DNA of 60,961 nucleotides. Origin: JBKPNX01 sp046732855. GTDB taxonomy: Bacteria; Pseudomonadota; Alphaproteobacteria; Geminicoccales; Geminicoccaceae. Positions 43,168-51,246 of the stretch are shown here, piece after piece; positions within the stretch are counted from its first letter, which is position 1, and every line of letters starts with the position of its first letter. The stretch lies in assembly GCA_046732855.1 (NCBI GenBank), contig JBKPNX010000025.1:1-60961 (forward strand), read 5' to 3'. Below the pieces are notes generated by a model. That model did not search any database and was not told where the DNA came from. It saw only the letters and a list, made by a program, of their open reading frames with translations. The position numbers and the translations under genes were made by a program.

Positions 43168-43672
43168 CTAGCGATGGGCGTCATGTTCGGCACGGTGTTC
43201 GGCTAATAGTTGCGCCGCGCGGCGGCGGATTTCGGCGACGATGGTGCTTGCGGTTGCAAGGTCTCGGTATTGGCCGGCGTCATGGAAGTGGACGGAACCG
43301 CCTGGGTCTTTGATGCCGATACCGAGGACGGCATCACAATCGGTGTGAGGGCTGGTCAGGGAGATGGGGACAGGTTTATCGAGATAGCCGACGAGCCACG
43401 CGAGAATAGGAATTTCGAGCGAGTTGGCGGGTTGGTTTTCGTCCGGCCAACGAACGATCGACCAGCCAGGGTGGGCAGGGATGGTAGCGCCCGACTTGCT
43501 CGAAGCGGTCGGCGCGGATGGTAGCGATCGAGCCATCGGAGAGAGTGGCCCGAAGGAAGGGGAAGGGACTGTCGTCGCGCTCGTGGTGTTCGGTGTGCAC
43601 GACGTGGTCGAGATTGACGTCGCCAGATTGGGGGGATCGGTCGAGTTCGGCGGGGACGAATTTGGCGGTCAT
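43168..43672 (-). pseudogene. hypothetical protein gene interrupted by a frameshift
   Basis: From ATG 43672 (preceded by CGGAG) the frame reads MTAKFVPAELDRSPQSGDVN, LRATLSDGSIATIRADRFEQVG to about 43480 and then runs into low-quality sequence. A frame shifted by one base carries on with ATIPAHPGWSIVRWPDENQP, ILAWLVGYLDKPVPISLTSP to a stop at 43168. Joined at GTCGGGC (about 43478-43484), they make one sensible protein of about 167 residues. One extra base there explains the break. The protein is not recognised; Trp/Pro/Asp-rich strands suggest a small beta-rich domain. Either a real pseudogene or an assembly error. Confidence 0.6.
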
Positions 43673-43717
43673 TCACAACTCCGGCCGTGGCAGGACAGTC
43701 AGAGGGACACGGCGTCC

Positions 43718-43739
43718 CATAGAGGGCGTTCCCTCTATG
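43718..43739. other. perfect 9-bp inverted repeat
   Basis: CATAGAGGG-CGTT-CCCTCTATG, a 9-bp stem with a 4-base loop, lies about 46 bases upstream of the frameshifted gene. There is no T-run, so it is not a classical terminator; an operator or an RNA hairpin in the leader is possible. Confidence 0.6.
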
Positions 43740-43946
43740 CCGGGTATAGGCAAAGCCACCGCACGCCTGCCGCAGACTTGCCGCGAGGCGTTCTGCGGCC
43801 TTCCGAAGGGGAGCGGCGCGCTGCCGCAGATACCCGCAGCGGACCCGCCGCAACCAACTCCAGATCAAAATCGATGACTTAGCACCATGACATCAATAGC
43901 GCCTGAGAGAATGCACTGGCGAAACCGCCGCCCCCTGATAAGAGGG

Positions 43947-45245
43947 TCAGCAGAACACGGCGTCCTCGAAGGGATAGCGGGACAGCACCTCCGCGCCCGT
44001 GTCCGTGACCAGCACCTGCTCTTCCAGCTTCACTCCCTCGGCGCCGCCCGCCTCGCCGATGTAGCTCTCGATGCAGATGGTCATGCCGGCCTCGAGCATG
44101 CCGTCGTAGCCGGTGATCTTCGCGTCCTCGGGATAGTAGACCGCCGGATATTCGTCGCACACGCCGACGCCGTGCGCGATCGCGGAATAACGGTTGGCCA
44201 GGAGGCGCTCCGGCAGCTGCAACGCCTTGTCCGAGAACTCGAGCAAGCCAAGGCCGGGCCGCACCAGCTCGAGATTATACGCGATCTGCTCGCGCGCTCG
44301 GCGATAGAGGTCGATCTGGGCGTCGCTCGGCGGTACGTCGCCGCACAGCCAGGTGCGCGAGATGTCGGCGCAGTAGCCGTATGGCCCGATCAGGTCGGTG
44401 TCGAACGCCACCAGATCGCCCGCCTCGATCACCCGGCTGCCGCATTCCTGGAACCAGGGATTGGTGCGCGACCCGGAGCTGAGCAGGCGCGTTTCGATCC
44501 ATTCGCCGCCGCGCCTGATCGTCTCGGCGTGGAGGTGCGCCCACAGCTCCTGCTCGGTGACGCCAGGGAGCAGGTGCCGCTGCATCACGGCCATGGCCGC
44601 CTCGCAGGCGGCGAGCGCGCAGCGCATGGCCTTGACCTCGTCGGGCGACTTGATCGCGCGCGCCAGCTCCATCACCTCCTGGCCGGGATGCAACGAGAGC
44701 CCGAGTGCCTCGAGCGCGGCGATTCCTTCGCGATCGGCCCGGTCGAGCGCAAGGCGTTGGTTGCCGCCGCCGTGCGCGCGCACCAGATCGGCGAGTTCCG
44801 CCGCCCAGCCTGCGGCGTGCTCGGCCACGCGATCGCCGCTCTTGAAGAAGTACCAGCCGCGCCCCGGCCGCACCTCGTCGACCAGATCGAGGTGCGCCGA
44901 AAGATGCGCGCTGCCGTGGAAGTCGAACACGATCACTGGCCCGTCGGTCGCGACGAAGGCGTAGCGCACCGGATTGTGCAGACACCAGACTTGCATGTTG
45001 GCGCTGTCGGTGGCGTAGCGCACGTTGATCGGGTCGGTGACGACGATGCCGGCGTAGTCACGGGCGGCCAGCTCTGCGCGCACGCGAGCGAGACGATACG
45101 CGCGCATCGCCGCGAGATCCGGCAACTCCAGGCCGAGCGCCTGCCATTCGCCAACCGAGAGCGCACCCGGCCCGAGGTCGCCGAACGAGCCGAGGCCGCG
45201 CCGGCGTTCGGCGCTGCGCAGGATCTTGGACTGGTAGCCCGCCAC
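43947..45245 (-). CDS. M24-family protein of DddP type (possible DMSP lyase)
   Basis: About 432 residues from GTG 45245, which has GGGAG upstream; ATG 45290 is possible but lacks a ribosome binding site. The fold is the creatinase/Xaa-Pro peptidase 'pita-bread'. The metal residues appear as D282, D284 (FDTDLIG), D294 (YCADISRTW), H358 (AHGVGVCDE), E393 (CIESYIGEAGG) and E408 (KLEEQVLV). The extra Asp in FDTD and stretches such as VRYATDSANMQVW and GGEWIETRLLSSGSRTNPWF (core ETRLLSSG) resemble the DddP DMSP lyase branch as I remember it, more than prolidases. DddP cleaves dimethylsulfoniopropionate to DMS and acrylate. The activity is inferred, and a peptidase or other hydrolase remains possible. 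No acrylate-handling genes are adjacent. Confidence 0.7.
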   Translation of the reverse strand: MAGYQSKILRSAERRRGLGSFGDLGPGALSVGEWQALGLELPDLAAMRAYRLARVRAELAARDYAGIVVTDPINVRYATDSANMQVWCLHNPVRYAFVATDGPVIVFDFHGSAHLSAHLDLVDEVRPGRGWYFFKSGDRVAEHAAGWAAELADLVRAHGGGNQRLALDRADREGIAALEALGLSLHPGQEVMELARAIKSPDEVKAMRCALAACEAAMAVMQRHLLPGVTEQELWAHLHAETIRRGGEWIETRLLSSGSRTNPWFQECGSRVIEAGDLVAFDTDLIGPYGYCADISRTWLCGDVPPSDAQIDLYRRAREQIAYNLELVRPGLGLLEFSDKALQLPERLLANRYSAIAHGVGVCDEYPAVYYPEDAKITGYDGMLEAGMTICIESYIGEAGGAEGVKLEEQVLVTDTGAEVLSRYPFEDAVFC

Positions 45246-45388
45246 GGCCCTTTGTCTCCCTGTCTGGTCTGTCAGGCGCCGGGCGAGCATGCTACGGTTG
45301 CGGCCTAGCCGCCCAGCTCGCCGGATGCGGCACGTGCTATGCCACAAAATGCGGCACCTAGTCAGACCGACGATCGGGACCGAGCGAC

Positions 45389-46534
45389 ATGGCCAAGACC
45401 ATCGGCATCCTGACCGCGGGCGGCGACAGCCCCGGGCTCAACGCCGCGATCCGCGGCGTCGGCAAGGCGGCGATCGGCGCTTACGGCATGCACGTGATCG
45501 GCTTTCGCGACGGCTTTCGCGGCCTGATGGAGAACCGCTCGACGCCGCTCGCGCGCGCGGAGCTGTCGGGCATCCTGACGATCGGTGGCACGATTCTCGG
45601 CACGAGCCGGGACAAGCCGACGCGCATGCCGGTCGGCAAGAAGACCCTGGACATGACCGACGCGATCGTCGCCACCTATCACAACCATCACCTGGACGGC
45701 CTGGTCTGCCTGGGCGGCGGCGGCACGCAGAAGAACGCCTATCATCTCCTGCAGAACGGGCTGAACGTGATCACGCTACCCAAGACCATCGACAACGACG
45801 TCGCGATGACCGACGTCACCTTCGGCTTCGACACGGCGCTCGGCATCGCGACTGACGCGATCGACCGGTTGCACAGTACGGCGCACAGCCACCACCGCAT
45901 CGTCGTGGTCGAGGTCATGGGCCACAATGCCGGCTGGCTGGCGCTCGGCGCCGGGATCGCGGGCGGCGCCGACGTGATCCTGATCCCCGAGATCCCGTAC
46001 GACAGCGAGGCGGTGGCGGAAGCGATCCGCCAGCGCAGCCGCACCGGCAGCCGCTTCAGCATCATCGCAGTGTCCGAAGGGTCGATGTCGCGCCAGCAGG
46101 CGGCGACGCTGCAGGAAGCGCAGGCGCTGGTCGATCGCACCAAGAGCCAGAAGAGGAGCGATAAGAAGAGCGCCGACGAAGCGAAGGCGGCGAAGGCGAA
46201 GGTGACCGAGATCAAGCAGGAGGTAGTCAACAGCACGTTGCAGCTGTCGCAGGAGCTCGAGCAGCTGACCGGGCTCGAGGCGCGGGTCACCATTCTCGGC
46301 CATCTGCAGCGGGGCGGCACGCCGTCCGCCGCCGACCGTCTGCTCGCCACGCGCCTGGGCACGGCGTGCGCCGCGCTGATCAACGAGGGTCGATTTGGGG
46401 TCATGGTTGCGACGCGCGGCGACGGGACCGAGCCGGTACCGCTCGCGGACGTCGTCGACAAGCGCAAGACGGTGCCGCTCGACCATCCCTGGATCCGGAC
46501 CGCGCGCGACATCGGCGTGTGCCTGGGGGACTGA
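45389..46534 (+). CDS. pfkA: 6-phosphofructokinase family protein
   Basis: 381 residues. Phosphofructokinase fold: ILTAGGDSPGLNAAIRG, LPKTIDNDVAMTD (131-137), EVMGHNAGWLAL and ILGHLQRGGTPSAADR. PKTIDND with Lys, not Gly, is typical of pyrophosphate-using or mixed-type enzymes. The nucleotide loop is LGGGGTQKNA (about 108-117), so the Asp found in GGDGS of ATP enzymes is Gly here. A charged segment at residues 250-290 (KSQKRSDKKSADEAKAAKAK) looks like an insert. The phosphoryl donor cannot be decided by eye. It is followed after 32 bases by the ABM-domain gene. Confidence 0.88.
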   Translation: MAKTIGILTAGGDSPGLNAAIRGVGKAAIGAYGMHVIGFRDGFRGLMENRSTPLARAELSGILTIGGTILGTSRDKPTRMPVGKKTLDMTDAIVATYHNHHLDGLVCLGGGGTQKNAYHLLQNGLNVITLPKTIDNDVAMTDVTFGFDTALGIATDAIDRLHSTAHSHHRIVVVEVMGHNAGWLALGAGIAGGADVILIPEIPYDSEAVAEAIRQRSRTGSRFSIIAVSEGSMSRQQAATLQEAQALVDRTKSQKRSDKKSADEAKAAKAKVTEIKQEVVNSTLQLSQELEQLTGLEARVTILGHLQRGGTPSAADRLLATRLGTACAALINEGRFGVMVATRGDGTEPVPLADVVDKRKTVPLDHPWIRTARDIGVCLGD

Positions 46535-46566
46535 ACGATCCCCATGACGGGACGAGCAGGCAAAGT

Positions 46567-46911
46567 ATGATCGCAGTGATTTTCGAGGTGTGGCCAAGGC
46601 CAGAGCACAGGCGGGACTACCTCGATCTCGCCGCGGCGCTGCGCCGCGACCTCGAGGCGATCGACGGCTTCATCTCGGTCGAACGTTTCGAGAGCCTGAG
46701 CGAGCCGGGCAAGCTCCTGTCGCTGTCGTTCTGGCGCGACGAGGCGGCGGTCGCGGCATGGCGCAATCTCGCTGCCCATCGCGCCGCGCAGACGAAGGGC
46801 CGCGGCGGAATCTTCGCCGACTACCGGCTGCGCGTCGCCGGCGTCATTCGCGACTACGGGATGACCGACCGGGCTGACGCTCCGGATGACAGTCGGGTGG
46901 TGCACGACTGA
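46567..46911 (+). CDS. antibiotic biosynthesis monooxygenase (ABM) domain protein
   Basis: 114 residues, one ferredoxin-like ABM domain: MIAVIFEVWPRPEHRRDYLD, LEAIDGFISVERFESLSEPG, LLSLSFWRDEAAVAAWRNLA, HRAAQTKGRGGIFADYRLRV. Proteins of this fold include cofactor-free monooxygenases, haem-degrading enzymes and stress proteins; the substrate is unknown. It starts 32 bases after pfkA and may be co-transcribed. The C-terminal 20 residues are an acidic tail unlike the domain. Confidence 0.82.
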   Translation: MIAVIFEVWPRPEHRRDYLDLAAALRRDLEAIDGFISVERFESLSEPGKLLSLSFWRDEAAVAAWRNLAAHRAAQTKGRGGIFADYRLRVAGVIRDYGMTDRADAPDDSRVVHD

Positions 46912-47034
46912 TCGTGGGCATTATCAAGCCGGCCCCGGCTCGTCACCCGCCGGGCGAGCCTACGCCGCTGGAGCCCGGCGCGACCCAAAGCCGCCACAGC
47001 GGGCCGCCACTGGCCAACGACGAAAGGCGTCATC

Positions 47035-47754
47035 TCACCGCTCGTGCAGGCCCTCGCGCCAGGTTTGATAGCGCGCCCGGGCGTCATCGTCGGGCGGGTA
47101 CAGGCCGAAGATCCCCCTGCCCGCCTTGACCTCCTTGAGGATCCAGGATTCCAGCTGCTCCTGCTCGGCCGCGTCGCGCGCGACCTCGTCGGCCAGATGA
47201 CGCGGGATCACCACCACACCCTCGGCGTCGCCGACCAGCACGTCCCCCGGGAACACCGCGACGTCGCCGCACCCGATCGGCTGCTGGAGGTCGACCGCAT
47301 GGTGGATGCCGAAGCTCGCCGGCGCGGCGGCCCCGCCCGCGTACACCGGGAACGCGAGCGGCTCGATCTGCGGCGTGTCGCGCATCGCGCCGTCGGTCAC
47401 CACGCCGGCGACCCCGCGTTCAATGAGGCGCGCGATGAGGATGTCGCCAAGGCAGCCGCCGCGGACGTCCTTGCGACAGTCGATCGCGAGCACCGCGCCC
47501 GCCGGGCATTCCTCGATCGCGCGCCGCTGCGGGTGGCTCCGATCAACGAACATTCCCGGGTGATCCAGATCCTCGCGCGCCGGGATCATGCGCAGCGTGA
47601 ACGCCTCGCCGACCATGACCGGCGCCCCGACCGTGAGGCGGCGCACGCCCTGAACGAATGTGTTGCGGAAGCCGCGCTTGAACAGCTGCGTCGTCAATGT
47701 CGCCGTGCTGGTCAGCTCGAGCAGCCGCCTGGTTTCATCCGACAAGCCAGCCAT
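47035..47754 (-). CDS. RraA family protein (RNase E regulator / HMG-CHA aldolase-like)
   Basis: 239 residues of the RraA/menG fold: TATLTTQLFKRGFRNTFVQG, GEAFTLRMIPAREDLD, AIDCRKDVRGGCLGDILIAR (core GGCLGDIL), and GVVTDGAMRDTPQI with the Arg-Asp pair that binds metal and substrate in HMG/CHA aldolases. VGDAEGVVVIPRHLADEV completes the domain. Members outside enterobacteria are usually class II pyruvate aldolases or decarboxylases and not true RNase E inhibitors, so an aldolase-like role is more likely. It ends in a basic tail. Alone on the minus strand. Confidence 0.85.
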   Translation of the reverse strand: MAGLSDETRRLLELTSTATLTTQLFKRGFRNTFVQGVRRLTVGAPVMVGEAFTLRMIPAREDLDHPGMFVDRSHPQRRAIEECPAGAVLAIDCRKDVRGGCLGDILIARLIERGVAGVVTDGAMRDTPQIEPLAFPVYAGGAAAPASFGIHHAVDLQQPIGCGDVAVFPGDVLVGDAEGVVVIPRHLADEVARDAAEQEQLESWILKEVKAGRGIFGLYPPDDDARARYQTWREGLHER

Positions 47755-47895
47755 CGTTGCCCCCTTGTTGCGCCAGCCCTACTCTGCCCCTCAAGGGATC
47801 GGGCCGCCGGCACGTGGCAGTCAAGCCACGGGACGAAGCTGGTCCCCGCGGCGCGCGTGGGCGGACGCTGAGTGCCGAACCGCTCCGCAGCCCAG

Positions 47896-49449
47896 TCAAG
47901 AGGGCATGCGAAAGCTCAGAAGGCGTGCCCGAGGATAGGGCGCAACATTGATCGAGTCGCCCTGATTGCCGCCCAGAAGAAAGATCTGGTCGCCTTCGGC
48001 CCGCTCGTAAAAGCCCACGTGCCCCAGCCGGTCCGGGTGGTCCGGACGCTCCCGCCACAACACGGCTATGCACCCCTGGATCGGCTCGTCGATCGCGCGT
48101 CCCCATCCGCCGTTGTCGTGCCAATCCCTGGCTTTCGCCGAGTTGGTCCCCTTGACCCCGGCCTGAGAGACGCACCAGTTCACGAAAGCCGAGCACCAAG
48201 CGGTTTCGTCCTTCAAGAACTTGGGATCCGCGCCGATCGTCGTGGAGGCGATGTACTTCAGAATGTCGGGGTTGTGCTCGCCGCCCGGAAGCTGGGCAAC
48301 CCCTTTGGCCTTCTCGGCCAATGCGATCGCCAGCCATTTCGCAACGTCTTCGTCCCGCGTTGCGCGCCCGCTCGTGACCGCTGGGGTCGCGGGTTCTGGA
48401 GTCGGCCCATCCGGTGGTTGCGTCAGTCGTTGGAACCGTGCTTCGCCATCCAGCAGTCTGGCCTGATAAAGCTCGAGCACCTCTTCGACCGTGCGCGGCC
48501 GCCCGGCCGTCAACAACTGTGGATTGGCGCTGAGGATCCGGTCGACGAAATCTTTGCCGACGCGCTTGTTCTGGTAGAAATCGCGAAGGACCTCGTCGAT
48601 CGGCCGGGTAGAACTACCGCTCAGGCAGGCCTTGGCTGCCGCCGGGCCGAGGAAGTGGCACAAGTAGACGGCTGCATCGGGCGGGTCGGCCAGCACGTCC
48701 GCGAGCGCCTCGCGGTAGCCGAGGAACGCGAGCGCGGCCATGTCCGCCTGGGCCGCGACATCGGTGATGTCGGCTACCGCGATCCCGGTCTCTGGGCCGA
48801 AGCGCTTGACCAGCCCCTTCCACGTGCCGCTGATGAATTGGAAGGGGCCCGTAGCCGAGGAGGTCGTGCTGCCGACGTTGTGAAAGCCGCTCTCGACGAA
48901 GGCCACGGCGCCGAGGAGCCCGGCGCTCACCCCGCGCTGTGCCGCAGCGTGGTGGATCGCCGCGGCAATCTCCTGCTGCTCGTCGGTCGGCGGGGTGCGG
49001 TCGACGGCCGCGGGCGTGGTCGGCGGTGCCGGGCGCTCCACGATCTCCCTGACAGACCCGAGCCCGCCCCTGCGGAAATCCTCGACGAACTTGTCCAGGC
49101 CTTCGAGGCTGCCCTCGACCTCCGGCGCGGTTACCGCCGCGCCGGCCTCGGGAGCAAGCGCGATGCCCAGGAACGATCCGATCCGAGCGAAGGCCGCCGC
49201 GAAGGGGTTGGCCCCGAGCTCCGCCGCCTCGAGCCGCAGGAGATCGCCGACCTGACCGAGCGCACCCGCCAGCTCGGCCTCTCTGATCTCGAGCACCTCG
49301 ATCTTGAGATCGCGCAGGCCCTTGATCGCTTTGTGAGCATCGAGCCGCTCGGCCTCGGACGATGACGCCCCTCTGCGGATCTTGTCGAGCTCCGCGATCT
49401 CGCTATCAATTCGCCCGATCAGCTGTTGGTGGGTAACAGTTGGAGCCAT
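47896..49449 (-). CDS. peptidoglycan-active protein: lytic transglycosylase plus TIGR02594/CHAP-like domain
   Basis: 517 residues. An N-terminal helical region (1-95, TVTHQQLIGRIDSEIAELDK) is followed by a lytic-transglycosylase-like domain (155-300): AVAFVESGFHNVGSTTSSAT with catalytic Glu186, GPFQFISGTWKGLVKRFG. After a Pro-rich linker, residues 365-517 form a TIGR02594-type cysteine domain: ETAWCSAFVNWCVSQAGVKG (Cys419), SAKARDWHDNGGWG, DRLGHVGFYERAEGDQIFLL (His477) and GGNQGDSINV. Both halves are known from phage-type lysins. No signal peptide is visible. ATG 49449 follows GGAGGA, 15 bases after a lipoprotein gene, so the two are one operon. Confidence 0.8.
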   Translation of the reverse strand: MAPTVTHQQLIGRIDSEIAELDKIRRGASSSEAERLDAHKAIKGLRDLKIEVLEIREAELAGALGQVGDLLRLEAAELGANPFAAAFARIGSFLGIALAPEAGAAVTAPEVEGSLEGLDKFVEDFRRGGLGSVREIVERPAPPTTPAAVDRTPPTDEQQEIAAAIHHAAAQRGVSAGLLGAVAFVESGFHNVGSTTSSATGPFQFISGTWKGLVKRFGPETGIAVADITDVAAQADMAALAFLGYREALADVLADPPDAAVYLCHFLGPAAAKACLSGSSTRPIDEVLRDFYQNKRVGKDFVDRILSANPQLLTAGRPRTVEEVLELYQARLLDGEARFQRLTQPPDGPTPEPATPAVTSGRATRDEDVAKWLAIALAEKAKGVAQLPGGEHNPDILKYIASTTIGADPKFLKDETAWCSAFVNWCVSQAGVKGTNSAKARDWHDNGGWGRAIDEPIQGCIAVLWRERPDHPDRLGHVGFYERAEGDQIFLLGGNQGDSINVAPYPRARLLSFRMPS

Positions 49450-49464
49450 CTCTCGATTCCTCCG

Positions 49465-50343
49465 TTAGGGCGTCCCGCTGATCAGCGCCACGACCAGTCG
49501 TGACTGTGCGACGATCTCGCCCGCGATTTGCGCGGTGGCCGCAGCCTGCACGTCTGATGGAGGGTTGGCCGCCGCATCTTGGAGCTGCCGGAAATATTGC
49601 TTGGTCTCGACCAGAAGCTGCCGATATTGGGCGAGAACCGTGTAGTCGTCGGCCATGCCGTCTGCGACGATCTTGGCTGCCCCGGGGTTGCGCTCCTCGA
49701 ACTCGAACGCTTCGGCGCGCTGCAGCGCGATCTCACGGCGCTTCTCAAACATGAGGTCGGCGTGCTCGATCAGGAGGTCGAGTAACAGATCCATCAGATG
49801 TCCGGTCCTGGTCTCGCCGTCCGGAAGCGTGATGGTGTACTCACGGGTCAGAGTGGCGACGAGCTCGCCGCGGGCGCGCGCCTTCTCCACTTCGCTGACA
49901 ACGATGCCGATCACCGGGCCGAGCCATGGCACCCCGCCAAGGGTGCCGATCGTACCAGACAGAGCGGCCACGCCCTGCTGGACTTCCTCGACGCTCTTCC
50001 CGGACGCCAGAGCGACCAGCGCCGCATTGTAGACGGCTCCGGCCTCCAGGGCCGCGCGGGCGTTGGTCGCGATCGCGGGCGGCGACTGGCCCCTGTCGAG
50101 GGGCTCTGCAAGCGTCTTCGGAACGATCAGGTCGAAGTATTCGCCAGGGGTTGCCGCCGCTAGTTTCGTTTCGAACGCCGTCTTGCGCCGAGTGACATCG
50201 TCCGATGAATAGTTGGCGTAAACCGTCTCCGCCGCGACCTTCATTTCGGCGTATGCGTCGCCAAAGGCCTGGAGGGGCTGCTCCGGCACGGCCGTGCAGC
50301 CGGCGATGAGGGCAACGATAAAGAGTAATCCTGCGGCTCGCAT
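49465..50343 (-). CDS. lipoprotein of unknown function, partner of the peptidoglycan-active protein
   Basis: 292 residues from ATG 50343, preceded by GGGAGGA. The signal MRAAGLLFIVALIAGC ends in lipobox IAGC (Cys16). The mature part is mostly helical, with a glycine-rich segment that could touch a membrane (SGTIGTLGGVPWLGPVIGIV, residues about 130-150) and a long charged C-terminal helix (LLDLLIEHADLMFEKRREIA). I do not recognise a family. The 15-base spacing to the downstream lysin-like gene implies joint action; an anchor, inhibitor or spanin-like helper are possibilities, all inference. Confidence 0.75.
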   Translation of the reverse strand: MRAAGLLFIVALIAGCTAVPEQPLQAFGDAYAEMKVAAETVYANYSSDDVTRRKTAFETKLAAATPGEYFDLIVPKTLAEPLDRGQSPPAIATNARAALEAGAVYNAALVALASGKSVEEVQQGVAALSGTIGTLGGVPWLGPVIGIVVSEVEKARARGELVATLTREYTITLPDGETRTGHLMDLLLDLLIEHADLMFEKRREIALQRAEAFEFEERNPGAAKIVADGMADDYTVLAQYRQLLVETKQYFRQLQDAAANPPSDVQAAATAQIAGEIVAQSRLVVALISGTP

Positions 50344-50674
50344 CAATCTTCCTCCCGGCGCTCTGCCGATCTGCGGCCTCATCCCGGTATCGTCCGGCGT
50401 GTCTCGGCACCGCAGATCAGCGAGAGCACAGATTTCACCCCTTGTCTCCAGGGAAAGTCGATCGCCGCAGAGGACAACCATAGGGCGTGCAGAGCTGCCG
50501 GTCTGTGAGCTGGTTCACATTTCGCGCTGACGATGCTTCAGTACCCGGACGGCGCTGCCGGTGTTAAATGGCAACTCGTGGGCGCCTCCCGAGCGACCTA
50601 GATCATCGCGACAAGGCCGATCGCCAAATCTTTGCCCCGGCGCGACGCGCGCGCAAACTGGAGACAGGGACGTG
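50344..50674. other. intergenic region between divergent lipoprotein genes
   Basis: About 330 bases between two divergently read lipoprotein genes. It must hold both promoters. No clear promoter pair, structured RNA or protein-like frame was seen. Confidence 0.35.
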
Positions 50675-51103
50675 ATGAGCTGGCGCGGCCTCAAGATGGC
50701 CTGCCTGGTGAGCGCCTCGATCGGTCTCGCCGCCTGTGCCAGCGACCCGGCGCAGAATCCGGCGTGGGAGCTCGCCGGTCATCCCGGGCTGTTCTACTGG
50801 GTCAGGTTCTACTACGAACAGAACGCGCTGGAGGAGAACGGCCGGTGCACCGCCCCGCTGCTCGAGGGTGTCAGTCGCGCCGAGGTGCTGGCCGAAGACG
50901 ACGATCAGCTGGTGATCAGATTGACCTACCGCTACCGCGATTTCATGCGTGACGAGCCGCGGTGGCCAGGATTTTTTCGCGAATGCGAAGGTTTCGCCAC
51001 GCGCACGTTCACCGTCGCGAAGGCGGGCGACGAGCTGCGCGTAACGTCGATGGACGGTCCGCAGAAGCGGCGGCGGGCCCCGGCGCCGAGCAAGACGGAG
51101 TGA
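50675..51103 (+). CDS. small lipoprotein of unknown function
   Basis: 142 residues from ATG 50675 (GGAGACAGGGA upstream; a GTG directly before it is possible). The signal MACLVSASIGLAAC ends in lipobox LAAC. The mature domain has LAGHPGLFYWVRFYYEQNAL, a Cys pair (GRCTAP and FRECEGFA) that could form a disulfide, and beta strands VIRLTYRYRDF and RTFTVAKAGDELRVTSM. The tail is basic (QKRRRAPAPSK). It is not recognised. The coiled-coil membrane protein gene follows after 143 bases on the same strand. Confidence 0.75.
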   Translation: MSWRGLKMACLVSASIGLAACASDPAQNPAWELAGHPGLFYWVRFYYEQNALEENGRCTAPLLEGVSRAEVLAEDDDQLVIRLTYRYRDFMRDEPRWPGFFRECEGFATRTFTVAKAGDELRVTSMDGPQKRRRAPAPSKTE

Positions 51104-51246
51104 CGGCCATCCGGCGCGCCGGATAAACAACCGATGCGTCTGCAACATCAGGTGCTATCCGGGTGGCGGGCACGCGCGCCGTGTGTTAGGCTCGCGCGTC
51201 ACGATCGGCGTCTTGCGCAACAATCAACAGCTTGGGAGGCATTGCC

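Noticed and set aside
43680..43946. tRNA- or riboswitch-like fold in the gap before the DddP-like gene end
   Set aside because: Apart from the 9-bp inverted repeat, no cloverleaf arms or conserved riboswitch core could be traced by eye.
43887..45308. Plus-strand open frame opposite the DddP-like gene
   Set aside because: The minus strand carries all metal ligands of the M24 fold; the plus frame has antisense-like composition.
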